Shown piece after piece: positions 9,735-17,603 of a stretch of 64,000 nucleotides of DNA. The stretch lies in the NCBI RefSeq assembly GCF_014490035.1, contig NZ_CP061008.1, positions 186,001-250,000 on the forward strand, in the 5' to 3' direction. A program made the translations under genes and the position numbers. The notes under the pieces were generated by a model, which saw only the letters and a program-made list of their open reading frames with translations, was not told the origin of the DNA and made no database searches. Every line of letters starts with the position of its first letter. The first letter of the stretch is position 1. This stretch comes from Achromobacter xylosoxidans (GTDB taxonomy: Bacteria > Pseudomonadota > Gammaproteobacteria > Burkholderiales > Burkholderiaceae_B).

Positions 9735-10496
9735 TCAGGAGGATGTCGACGTGGGCGTCGTGGTGGGCGGCGAGGAACTCGGTTCCGCGTCGGTAGACGC
9801 CGCCGCCGGCTTCTTGCGCGGACGTCCGCGCTGGCCAGGTGCGACCCGGCGGCTGGCGGTATGGGCCAGGCTGGCGATGAAGGCGGGACCGCCCAGCGCC
9901 CATTGTCCGGAGACAGCCTGGTCGATGCGCTGCGTTTCCTCGCGCGACAGGCCGTCCTGCAAGCGCTTGCGGTAATTGGCCTGGCGGTCGAACGGGGTAT
10001 TGCCACAGGCCCAGTAGTCCGCGTGGTCCGACTGCCATTGCGCGGGCGCAGCGGTGGTGTTGCCGGTGTGGCTGGAAGCGGACGACCAGGGCCAGGAATC
10101 GGGATCCTGCGAGGCGCCGCTGCGCACCGGGTAGGTTTCGAGCCAGACCAGCGACGGCAGCACCCAGGCACCCGGTTCCAGCAAGGCAGAGCGGTAGCGG
10201 CCGGCGAAGACCCGGCCGCCGCGCAGGCGCGCCGCAAGGTTGCGGCCCAGCGTCTGCATCAGGCGCGGCAGGCCTTCCTCGTCCGCGGGCGTGGCCAGCA
10301 GCAGGATGCGGTCGTTGGCAAGCAGCCAGCCGTGAACCGAGACTCGGTGGCGTTGGGCGGATTCGCCCAGCCACGTGGCCAGTTGGTTCAATATGTCGGC
10401 CGGCGCGGGCTGCGACGGCGCCGCCAGCGGCTGGATGAAGTTGGCCTGCACCAGTTGGGGCAGCCCAGGGGCGTACAGACGGGGCAGACGGGCCAT
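9735..10496 (-). CDS. Degenerate REP-associated tyrosine transposase (RAYT, Y1/IS200-like)
   Basis: A 253-residue protein that follows the RAYT fold: MARLPRLYAPGLPQLV (usual MARxPRxxxPGxPxHV), a middle region, then ALLEPGAWVLPSLVWLETYPVRSG and DSWPWSSASSH, matching the family's Y.E.NPVRAG and YPWSS. The catalytic parts are gone. Where RAYTs have the HUH motif in MPNHVHLLL, this protein has LANDRILLL (residues 59-67). The following helix (LMQTLGRNLAARL), which should carry the nucleophilic tyrosine, has none. The frame is intact and ends in a Lys/Pro/Ser/Thr-rich tail. I infer a domesticated, catalytically dead DNA-binding protein rather than a working transposase. REP-like hairpins lie just downstream. 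Confidence 0.8.
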   Translation of the reverse strand: MARLPRLYAPGLPQLVQANFIQPLAAPSQPAPADILNQLATWLGESAQRHRVSVHGWLLANDRILLLATPADEEGLPRLMQTLGRNLAARLRGGRVFAGRYRSALLEPGAWVLPSLVWLETYPVRSGASQDPDSWPWSSASSHTGNTTAAPAQWQSDHADYWACGNTPFDRQANYRKRLQDGLSREETQRIDQAVSGQWALGGPAFIASLAHTASRRVAPGQRGRPRKKPAAASTDAEPSSSPPTTTPTSTSS

Positions 10497-10602
10497 AGTG
10501 TCAGGACTTGCGTATTTGGAAGAACGGGTTGTCTTCGCTCACGGTATATAAATAGTGCCACGGTGGGCGCTGGTCAAGTCCCGTGATCATGGTCAGGGCA
10601 GG

Positions 10603-10632
10603 AAATCGCTTTTTTTCTGTCGTTCGTACCCT
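10603..10632. repeat. Imperfect direct repeat of 9580-9610, other side of the RAYT gene
   Basis: AAATCGC-TTTTTTT-CT.TC.T..GT.CCC is shared between 10603-10632 and 9580-9610 (24 of 30 positions match, one gap, by hand). The two copies flank the RAYT gene in the same orientation. They may be old element ends or REP copies. The rest of 10497-10730 holds the RAYT upstream region and the fghA promoter; I see no other gene there. Confidence 0.5.
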
Positions 10633-10730
10633 ATAAAGCCCAGGTTAACATTCGGCGACGGAACGTCGTACCGTGGATATCCCCTAATCCGCGAGACGTT
10701 CTTTCCCATCATTCCGACCGGAGGAAAGCA

Positions 10731-11597
10731 ATGGCAGTCGCCCTGGAACTCATTTCGCAGCATCGCTGCTTCGGCGGCTGGCAGCGCTATTACCGCCACG
10801 AGTCCGCGGAGATCGGCCTGCCCATGCGCTTCTCCGTCTACCTGCCGCCGCAGGCCGAGCAAGGCCCGGTTCCGGTGCTCTTCTACCTGGCGGGCCTGAC
10901 CTGCACGGAAGAGACCTTCATGATCAAGGCGGGCGCCCAGCGCCTGGCCGCCGAGCTTGGCGTCATGCTGGTCGCCCCGGACACCAGCCCGCGCGGCGCC
11001 AACGTGGCCGGCGAGGACGAAAGCTGGGACCTGGGCACCGGCGCGGGCTTCTACGTGGACGCCACCACCCCCGCCTGGCGCGACCGCTACCGCATGTACA
11101 GCTACGTGACGCAGGAACTGCACGGCATCGTCACGGGCGAGGCCCTGCCCGGCGACGCGTCGCGCACCGGCATCTTCGGCCATTCCATGGGCGGCCACGG
11201 CGCGCTGGTGCTGGCGCTGCGCAACCCCGGCAAGTTCCGCTCGGTGTCGGCGTTTGCGCCCATCGCCGCGCCCAGCCAGTGCCCCTGGGGCAAGAAGGCG
11301 TTCGGCGCCTACCTGGGCGACAGGACCGAGGATTGGGCCGCGTACGACGCATCCGCGCTGATGCGCGGCGCCACCAACCCGTTTCCCGCTGGCATCCTGA
11401 TCGATCAAGGCGAGTCGGATCAATTCCTGGCCGAACAGTTGTATCCCGAGGTATTCGAGGCAGCCTGCGCCGCCGCTGGCCAGCCGCTGGACCTGCGGCG
11501 CCATCCGGGCTACGACCATGGCTACTACTTCATCTCGACGTTCATCGAGGATCACATCCGGTTTCACGTCGAGCGGCTTGGAAAACCGGCGCCCTGA
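10731..11597 (+). CDS. fghA: S-formylglutathione hydrolase
   Basis: A 288-residue esterase-D-type alpha/beta hydrolase that splits S-formylglutathione to formate and glutathione in formaldehyde detoxification. Family marks: MRFSVYLPPQ, LAGLTCTEETFMIKAGAQR, SPRGANVAGEDESWDLGTGAGFYVDAT, the nucleophile elbow GHSMGGHGAL, and the C-terminal HPGYDHGYYFISTFI with the catalytic His; the Asp lies in IDQGESDQF. Length is normal. The start has GGAGG five bases upstream. No formaldehyde dehydrogenase gene is next to it in this window. Confidence 0.96.
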   Translation: MAVALELISQHRCFGGWQRYYRHESAEIGLPMRFSVYLPPQAEQGPVPVLFYLAGLTCTEETFMIKAGAQRLAAELGVMLVAPDTSPRGANVAGEDESWDLGTGAGFYVDATTPAWRDRYRMYSYVTQELHGIVTGEALPGDASRTGIFGHSMGGHGALVLALRNPGKFRSVSAFAPIAAPSQCPWGKKAFGAYLGDRTEDWAAYDASALMRGATNPFPAGILIDQGESDQFLAEQLYPEVFEAACAAAGQPLDLRRHPGYDHGYYFISTFIEDHIRFHVERLGKPAP

Positions 11598-11690
11598 GGG
11601 CGCGCTTCTATACTGGCGGGCCTGCCGCGGCAGGCTGCTTGCGTGCCCCGGCGCGCCGCCTGCGGTCTGTGCTCAATAGGAACGCCTGAT

Positions 11691-12380
11691 TTGATCAACG
11701 GAATCGCTCCCTTCGTCTGGATACTGCTGGGCGCCGTCGTCGTCCTGCTGCCGGGCATCGTCATGCTGCTGGGCCGCGGCGGCCCGCGAGACGAGCGCGG
11801 CCGCAGGATGTTCCAGTTCCGGCCGGTGCGCCGCCTTTTCGGCCTGATGCTGGTGCTGCTGGGATGCGTGTCGGGCCTGCTGGCCCTTTCGCTGGTGCAA
11901 TTCTTCCGCCTGACGACCGATGAGCCGGTGGCGCATATTGAAGTTCGGCAGGTGGCCGACGGCCAGTTCCAGCTCAACGCCAGCGCGCCTGGCACCGGCA
12001 CCAAGCAGTACGTCCTCTACGGGGATCAGTGGCAGATCGATGCGCGGGTCGTGCGCTGGCGCCTGCCGGCGCTGATGGCCGGCGTGCCGCCGCTGTACCG
12101 GCTGGAGCGCCTGTCCGGCCGCTATAGCGATGCGGCGCGGGAAGCCTCGGCCACGCGCTCGGTCCACGCGCTGGACGACTGGCCGGCGCCGGATCTGGCA
12201 TCGCTGAAGAAGAATTTCCCGAACTGGTTCCCGTTCGTCGATGTCCAATTTGGCAGCGCTGCGTATATGCCGCTGTTCGATGGCGCCCGCTACCAGGTGT
12301 TGATGGATCCGCGCGGGGCGCTGTTCGTGCGGCCCGACGGCGAAGCTACGGCCGAGGGCTTGAAGCGGCTGGGCTGGTAG
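11691..12380 (+). CDS. Conserved membrane protein, function unknown
   Basis: About 229 residues from a TTG start (AGGA nine bases upstream); an ATG at 11643 is in frame but has no clear ribosome site. Two membrane helices (IAPFVWILLGAVVVLLPGIVMLL and RLFGLMLVLLGCVSGLLALSLV) are followed by a soluble domain of ~150 residues beginning EVRQVADGQFQLNASAPGTG, with YVLYGDQWQIDARVVRW and LDDWPAPDLASLKKNFPNWFPFVDVQFGS. Homologues in related bacteria are often labelled as efflux-pump-like, but nothing here supports a transport role. It follows fghA by ~93 bp in the same direction and may be read through from it. Confidence 0.75.
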   Translation: MINGIAPFVWILLGAVVVLLPGIVMLLGRGGPRDERGRRMFQFRPVRRLFGLMLVLLGCVSGLLALSLVQFFRLTTDEPVAHIEVRQVADGQFQLNASAPGTGTKQYVLYGDQWQIDARVVRWRLPALMAGVPPLYRLERLSGRYSDAAREASATRSVHALDDWPAPDLASLKKNFPNWFPFVDVQFGSAAYMPLFDGARYQVLMDPRGALFVRPDGEATAEGLKRLGW

Positions 12381-12521
12381 GGCAAGCCGCAACCGCGTCC
12401 GGATTCAGGGGCTGGCCATCCGCCGGCAGCGCTCGGTTGTCCCATGGCGGCAAACCACCCCGAAAAAATAAACGGGGACGCAATGCGACGAATGAAACTT
12501 TGACGCGCCGCAATAGTCGAA

Positions 12522-12548
12522 TTAGCACTCCCAATACTAGAGTGCTAA
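12522..12548. promoter_or_regulatory. CIRCE operator (HrcA site) in front of rpoH
   Basis: TTAGCACTC-N9-GAGTGCTAA, an exact match to the CIRCE consensus, ends 46 bp before the rpoH start codon. A possible -35 TTGACG lies at 12500-12505, so HrcA bound here would block the rpoH promoter. The identity of the site is seen directly; HrcA control is established knowledge for CIRCE elements. Confidence 0.95.
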
Positions 12549-12594
12549 CATCGAATCCATGTCGTTATCCCTTCGCCATCCGGAGACCCCCGCT

Positions 12595-13479
12595 ATGAAG
12601 CAACCCAGTACCTCGTTGGCCGCTTCCGGCAACGCCCTGGCGTTGGCCATTGCCAATCCGGGCGCACTTGGCACGATCGACGCTTATATCTCCTCGGTCA
12701 ACCGCCTGCCGGTCTTGTCCGCGGAACGTGAAACCGAGCTAGGCCGCCGCCTGCGCGACCAGGAAGACCTGGGCGCCGCGCGCGAACTGATTCTGTCGCA
12801 CCTGCGCCTGGTGGTGTCGGTGGCGCGTCAGTACCTGGGCTATGGATTGCCGCATGCCGACCTCATCCAGGAAGGCAACGTGGGCCTGATGAAGGCCGTC
12901 AAGCGCTTCGACCCCGAGCGCGGTGTGCGCCTGGTGTCGTTCGCCGTGCACTGGATCAAGGCCGAAATCCACGAGTACATCATCCGCAACTGGCGGCTGG
13001 TGAAGGTCGCGACGACCAAGGCCCAGCGCAAGCTGTTCTTCAACCTGCGCAGCATGCGCCCCGACGGCCAGACGCTGGATCCGGAACAGGTCGACCACAT
13101 CGCGCGCGAACTGAACGTGCGCCGCGAAGACGTGAGCGAAATGGAAGTGCGCCTGTCCGGCCGCGACATGTCGCTGGAAAACCAGGACGATGACGATGAC
13201 AGCTACGCGCCCATCGCCTACCTGTCCGACGAGGGCCGCCAGGAACCCACCCGGGTGCTGGAACGCGCCGCCCGCGACCAGCTGCAAAGCGCCGGCCTGA
13301 CCGACGCGCTGCAAGCGCTGGATCCGCGTTCGCGCCGCATCGTCGAGGCCCGCTGGCTGCAGGACGACGGCGGCGCCACGCTGCACGAACTGGCGCAGGA
13401 GTTCGGCGTGTCGGCCGAGCGCATCCGCCAGATCGAAGCGGCCGCCCTGAAGAAGATGCGCGGCAACCTGGCCTCTTGA
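12595..13479 (+). CDS. rpoH: RNA polymerase heat-shock sigma factor sigma-32
   Basis: A 294-residue RpoH. Conserved regions appear in order: region 1.2 (LPVLSAERETELGRRL), region 2 (AARELILSHLRLVVSVARQYLGYGLPHADLIQEGNVGLMKAVKRFDPERGVRLVSFAVHWIKAEIHEYI), the RpoH box region (KLFFNLRSMRP..), region 3, and region 4 with the helix-turn-helix TLHELAQEFGVSAERIRQIEAAALKKMR. An upstream in-frame ATG at 12559 exists, but GGAGA eight bases before 12595 and the family N-terminus MKQPSTSLA favour this start. A CIRCE operator lies just upstream and a terminator just downstream, so it is monocistronic. Confidence 0.95.
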   Translation: MKQPSTSLAASGNALALAIANPGALGTIDAYISSVNRLPVLSAERETELGRRLRDQEDLGAARELILSHLRLVVSVARQYLGYGLPHADLIQEGNVGLMKAVKRFDPERGVRLVSFAVHWIKAEIHEYIIRNWRLVKVATTKAQRKLFFNLRSMRPDGQTLDPEQVDHIARELNVRREDVSEMEVRLSGRDMSLENQDDDDDSYAPIAYLSDEGRQEPTRVLERAARDQLQSAGLTDALQALDPRSRRIVEARWLQDDGGATLHELAQEFGVSAERIRQIEAAALKKMRGNLAS

Positions 13480-13500
13480 GGCGCTTGTCGAACCATGCGA

Positions 13501-13526
13501 AGGGCCGCGATCAGCGGCCCTTTTGC
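13501..13526 (+). terminator. Rho-independent terminator of rpoH
   Basis: AGGGCCGC (13501-13508) pairs with GCGGCCCT (13514-13521) around a 5-base loop, followed by TTTTGCTTTT. It lies 21 bases after the stop codon. Confidence 0.85.
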
Positions 13527-13650
13527 TTTTCCGGCGCGCCGCGGCCGCGCATGAATATATTGATACAAATTCGGGCGGAAATTTTGCGCGGCGCGAGAAA
13601 CTTAATGAGGATCGCACCGCCTAACTTCATGTAGACCGCGAACTTCGGTT

Positions 13651-13745
13651 AGCAGTCTTGTCATCCGTCTCGGCTTCTCCTCTTTCCCCTCCCCTATGAG
13701 ACGGATGCTTGCGGGGCACCATGCATACCTGGTGCCCCGTTTTTT
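13651..13745 (+). ncRNA. Candidate small RNA with a CU-rich loop and strong terminator
   Basis: In the rpoH-cpdA gap two stems stand in tandem. ATCCGTCTC (13663-13671) pairs with GAGACGGAT (13698-13706), displaying a 26-base loop made almost only of C and U, including CUCCUC-like and CCCCUCCCC stretches complementary to Shine-Dalgarno sequences. Then CGGGGCACCA (13712-13721) pairs with TGGTGCCCCG (13730-13739) and is followed by six Ts. No upstream gene needs this terminator, since rpoH already has its own. The 5' end is a guess; upstream sequence (13550-13650) is AT-rich enough to hold a promoter but none is convincing. No open frame of note lies inside. Confidence 0.55.
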
Positions 13746-13822
13746 ATGCGCGTCCGGTTCGCGCTTGCACCGGACTCAAGCGGCCAACGCCGTGCGCAGC
13801 CGGAGCAAGAAGCGCGGCTTGT

Positions 13823-14662
13823 CTAGGCCGCCTGGGCGTTGTCGGAGGCCGTCATGGCGCCATGCCACAGCGCGTCCTGCACGCGCCGTACGCCGGTCGC
13901 CATTGAACCGTCCTGGTACAGCTTGATCCAGCGGTAGCCGGGCGCCATGTTGTCCACCACGTGCTTGCCGTCGCGGATGCTGAACTGGAAGCAGGTCGAC
14001 GGCGTGGCCAGCAGGCGCAGGTTGTGGCGGCGGCGGTCGAACTCATGGTGCACATGGCCCCACAGCAGCACGCGGACCTGCGGCCAGCGCGCCAGCAGCT
14101 TGAACAGGGCCTGCGGGTTGTCGATCATCATCGAATCGTGCCAGTGGCTGTCGATCTGCATGGGGTTGTGATGCATGGCGACCAGCGTGTGGCGGCCCGG
14201 AGCCTCGGCCAGCGCGGCCTCCAGCAGGTCGAGCTGGCTCGCGGGCAGATGGCCGGCGTTGGAACCGGGCACGGTGGTGTCCAGCGTGACCACGCGCCAG
14301 GCGCCCACGTCCGTCACCGGGACCGACCATTGCGGCAGTTCCTGGCGCATCACGGCCGGCAGATCATGGTTGCCGGGCAGACAGCGGATGCAGGCCTGCG
14401 CCAGCGCCGGCGCCTCGGACAGGACGCGCGCCAGCCGGCGATAGGCTGCGGCCTCGCCGTCCTGGGACATGTCGCCGGTCGCCAGCAGCAGATCGGGATG
14501 CTTGCCGTCCGCCTCGATCTGGCGCAGCACCGCGCGCAGGCTGGCGTCCGTGTTGACGCCCAGCATCGAGGTTTCAGGTTCGCCGAACAGATGGCTGTCG
14601 GTCAGCTGGACCAGCATGGCGGGCGCGTCGTCGCGCCGGGTCAGGGAATGAATCCGGGCCAA
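13823..14662 (-). CDS. CpdA-type class III cyclic-nucleotide phosphodiesterase (metallophosphoesterase)
   Basis: About 279 residues with all metallophosphoesterase motifs: LTDSHL, ATGDMSQDG, CLPGNHD, VAMHHNP, and WGHVHHEFD near the C-terminus, plus the STCFQF.. segment typical of CpdA. CpdA hydrolyses 3',5'-cAMP; activity on cAMP is inferred from the family, which also holds other phosphodiesterases. Start: a TTG at 14662 has AGGAG six bases upstream and gives MARIHSLTRRDDAPAMLVQL; the TTG at 14677 and the ATG at 14617 (MLVQLTDSHL) are alternatives. It is divergent from an antiporter with a cyclic-nucleotide-binding-like domain. Confidence 0.85.
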   Translation of the reverse strand: MARIHSLTRRDDAPAMLVQLTDSHLFGEPETSMLGVNTDASLRAVLRQIEADGKHPDLLLATGDMSQDGEAAAYRRLARVLSEAPALAQACIRCLPGNHDLPAVMRQELPQWSVPVTDVGAWRVVTLDTTVPGSNAGHLPASQLDLLEAALAEAPGRHTLVAMHHNPMQIDSHWHDSMMIDNPQALFKLLARWPQVRVLLWGHVHHEFDRRRHNLRLLATPSTCFQFSIRDGKHVVDNMAPGYRWIKLYQDGSMATGVRRVQDALWHGAMTASDNAQAA

Positions 14663-14846
14663 GTGCCGCTCCTGCAAAGTTTGTGCGATTCCACATTACC
14701 CAAAAAACACGGCGCGACGCGTATCGCTTGTCCGCATTGGGGTAACGAAACGTGCATTCTCCACGATTCCTGGTAGTTCCTGCTCCGGTCCGGGAGGAAA
14801 AAGCCGCTATTCTTGTGGAACTTCACACAAGCTCCCCCCACAGAAC

Positions 14847-17561
14847 ATGGATGTAGGTTTTCTCGTATTCGGCCTGGCGGGTCTGTTGACGCTGGTCTGC
14901 TTCATGCCGCCCCTGGCCGGCCGCCTCAAGCTACCCTATTCGGTGCTGCTGGCCATCGTCGGCTGTCTGCTGGGCATCATCGTGCACGTCCACGGCTGGG
15001 CGCCCAGCTGGATCGGCGACTTCCTGGATTCACTGGAACGCTTCGAGATTTCGTCCGAAACCTTCCTGATGGTGTTCCTGCCGGTGCTCTTGTTCGAGAC
15101 CGCGCTGTCCATGAACGTGCGGCGCTTGATGGACGATATCGGACCCATCCTCATGATGGCCATCGTGGCCGTGGTGGTCTGTACCGTGGTGGTCGGCGTC
15201 ACGCTGGACGCCATTTCGCCCTACGGCTTGGTGGTCTGCCTGCTGCTGGGCGCCATCGTCGCCACCACCGACCCCGTGGCGGTGGTGGGCATCTTCCGCG
15301 AAGTGGGCGCGCCCAAGCGCCTGACCACCCTGGTCGAAGGCGAAAGCCTGTTCAACGACGCGGCCTCCATTGCCCTGTACTCCGTGCTGTTGGCCGTGCT
15401 GGGCGGCCATGGCGAGCTCACCGCCAGCGGCATCTTCAACGACTTCATCGTGCACTTCATCGGCGGCGGCCTGGCGGGTTTCGCCATGGGCCGGCTGGCC
15501 TGCTTCCTGTTCGCCTGGCTGCGCGGCTTTCCCACCGCGGAAATCACGCTGACCCTGACGCTGGCCTATCTGTCCTTCTTCATTTCCGAGCACTACCTGA
15601 ACGTGTCGGGCGTGGTCGCCACCGTGATCGCGGGCCTGGTGGTGGGATCCACCGGCCGCACGCGCATGTCGCCGACCACCTTCGAATACCTGTCCAGCGC
15701 CTGGGAGCAGTTCGGCTTCTGGGCCAACTCGCTGATCTTCCTGTTCGCGGCCATGCTGATCCCCAAGCTGATGGCGGCCGCCGACTGGCAGGAACTGGCG
15801 CTGGTGGCCGTGGTGTTCGTGGCGACGCTGGTCGCGCGCGCCATCGTCGTCTTCGGCCTGTTGCCGCTGCTGGGCCTGACTCGGCTGGGGACCAAGGTCA
15901 GCAGGCCCTACAAGGTTGTCATGCTGTGGGGCGGCCTGCGCGGCGCGGTGTCGCTGGCGCTGGCGCTGGCCGTGACGGAGCAGACCGGGGTGGCCGAAGA
16001 GGCGCGCCAGTTCATCGCGGTGGCCACCACCAGCTATGTGCTGCTGACCTTGTTCATCAACGGCATCAGCCTGCGGCCGCTGATTCGCATGCTGGGCCTG
16101 AACCAGCTGTCGCCGGTGGAGCGCACCATCCGCAACCAGGCGCTGGCCGTGGCGCTGGAAGACCTGCAGGGCAAGACCGAAGAGGTCGCCAAGACCGAGC
16201 ATATCGGCACCGAGGTCCGCGACCGCATTCGCGCCGTGTTCGACGCCAGCCTGACCAGCGTGCATGACGGCCAGGTCAGCCAGATGACGGACGACCAGCG
16301 CGTGGCGGTGGGGCTGGCCATCGTGGCCCAGCGCGAAGAGGAAATGTTCTTCGACATCCTGAAGGCGCAGATCGTGGACTGGCGCATGGCCGAAACGCTG
16401 CTGGCGCGGGCCGAACGGCTGGAGGACGCGATCCGGCTGGGCGGCGTTCCGGGTTTTGAGCGCGCCATCGTTGCCGACGTGCGCTATTCCACCGGTTTCC
16501 GGCTGGCCTTGCGGCTGCATTACCTGTTCGGCTTCCAGGGCTGGCTGGCGCGTGAACTGGGCCAGCGCTTCGCCAACCTGATGAGCAAGCGGTCGGTCGC
16601 GCAGCGCCTGATCGCCTTCGCGCGCGAACAGATCACGCCCCTGCTGGGCGAGGACGCCACGCAGCGCATCGTGTCCCTGCATCAGCGCCGCCTGGACCTG
16701 ATCGAAAACGCCATGCAGGCCCTCAACCTGCAATATCCGTCTTATGCCCAGTGGCTGCAGGAAAGCTACCTGGGCCGCGTGGCCCGCGAAATGGAGCGCA
16801 TCCGCTACCGCGACATGCTTGAGCAGTTCCTGATCAGCGGCGAGGTCTACGCCGACCTGATGGCGCAGTTGAAGAGCCGCTGGGCCCACATCGACAAGCA
16901 CCCGCCGCTGGACATCGAAATGAGCGCGGCGGACCTGATCAAGCGCGTGCCGCTGTTCGAAGGCCTGTCCGCCGATTCCCTGCGGGCCATCAGCAAGCTG
17001 CTCAAGCCGCGCCTGGCGCTGCCGGATCAGCGCGTGCTGAACAAGGGCCGCCATGGCGAAGAAATGTGTTTCGTGGCCTCGGGCGCCGTGGCCGTGCATC
17101 TGCCGGACAACACCATGATCGAGCTGGGCAGCGGTGAATTCTTCGGCGAACTCGGCCTGCTGGGCGAACAGCAGCTGATGCCGGAGGTGACGTCGCTGGG
17201 TTACAGCAAGCTGCTGATGCTGTCCTCGCGCGATTTCCACGCCCTGCTGGCGCGCGACGAGCATCTGCGTGAACGTATCCAGGTCGTGGCCAAGCAACGC
17301 CTGCGCGCAATCGAAGTGTGGAAGCAGTTTTCGCAGGCCAATGCCGCGCCCGCCCCGGTCCCCGCGCCGGCCTCGGCGCCGAGCCCGGCCCAGGCCGCCG
17401 AGGCCGCGGAAGCGGCGGGCGCTGCGTCGGGCACCGATACCCAAGCGGCGCGCGAAGCCGCGGGGGCGGATACGCCGCCTGCAAGCGGCCTGCCAGGGAA
17501 TCTCGCCGGCAACGTCACCGATACCCCGGCGCTGGGCGAGCCAGGCATCGTTCCGCGTTGA
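14847..17561 (+). CDS. CPA1-family Na+(K+)/H+ antiporter with C-terminal cyclic-nucleotide-binding-like domain
   Basis: A 904-residue protein in three parts. Residues 1-~420 are the CPA1/NhaP-type antiporter with about 12 membrane segments and the hallmark ATTDPVAVVGIFREVGAPKRLTTLVEGESLFNDA plus LWGGLRGAVSLALAL. Residues ~430-690 are a cytoplasmic helical linker. Residues ~695-820 form a cNMP-binding fold (LIKRVPLFEGLSADSL, ...GSGEFFGELGLLGEQ). The phosphate-binding cassette reads GEFFGELGLLGEQQLMPEVTSL and lacks the arginine that normally contacts the cyclic phosphate, so it may bind no cAMP. The last ~70 residues are Ala/Pro-rich and probably disordered. Neighbour on the other strand is a CpdA-type phosphodiesterase. 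Confidence 0.9.
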   Translation: MDVGFLVFGLAGLLTLVCFMPPLAGRLKLPYSVLLAIVGCLLGIIVHVHGWAPSWIGDFLDSLERFEISSETFLMVFLPVLLFETALSMNVRRLMDDIGPILMMAIVAVVVCTVVVGVTLDAISPYGLVVCLLLGAIVATTDPVAVVGIFREVGAPKRLTTLVEGESLFNDAASIALYSVLLAVLGGHGELTASGIFNDFIVHFIGGGLAGFAMGRLACFLFAWLRGFPTAEITLTLTLAYLSFFISEHYLNVSGVVATVIAGLVVGSTGRTRMSPTTFEYLSSAWEQFGFWANSLIFLFAAMLIPKLMAAADWQELALVAVVFVATLVARAIVVFGLLPLLGLTRLGTKVSRPYKVVMLWGGLRGAVSLALALAVTEQTGVAEEARQFIAVATTSYVLLTLFINGISLRPLIRMLGLNQLSPVERTIRNQALAVALEDLQGKTEEVAKTEHIGTEVRDRIRAVFDASLTSVHDGQVSQMTDDQRVAVGLAIVAQREEEMFFDILKAQIVDWRMAETLLARAERLEDAIRLGGVPGFERAIVADVRYSTGFRLALRLHYLFGFQGWLARELGQRFANLMSKRSVAQRLIAFAREQITPLLGEDATQRIVSLHQRRLDLIENAMQALNLQYPSYAQWLQESYLGRVAREMERIRYRDMLEQFLISGEVYADLMAQLKSRWAHIDKHPPLDIEMSAADLIKRVPLFEGLSADSLRAISKLLKPRLALPDQRVLNKGRHGEEMCFVASGAVAVHLPDNTMIELGSGEFFGELGLLGEQQLMPEVTSLGYSKLLMLSSRDFHALLARDEHLRERIQVVAKQRLRAIEVWKQFSQANAAPAPVPAPASAPSPAQAAEAAEAAGAASGTDTQAAREAAGADTPPASGLPGNLAGNVTDTPALGEPGIVPR

Positions 17562-17603
17562 TTCAGGAGTCGTGGCTGCCCGCGCAGCCGCGGGCCGCGA
17601 GGC

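Noticed and set aside
11589-11603. GCGCCC-TGA-GGGCGC hairpin over the fghA stop codon
   Set aside because: A 3-base loop and no T-run after it; not a convincing terminator.
14813-14830. TTGTG-N8-CACAA palindrome upstream of the antiporter, resembling a CRP site
   Set aside because: The inner spacing is two bases short of the CRP consensus TGTGA-N6-TCACA.
15030-17444. An 804-codon antisense frame over the antiporter gene
   Set aside because: Low-complexity His/Gln/Arg/Gly composition typical of shadows; the sense protein has clear motifs.
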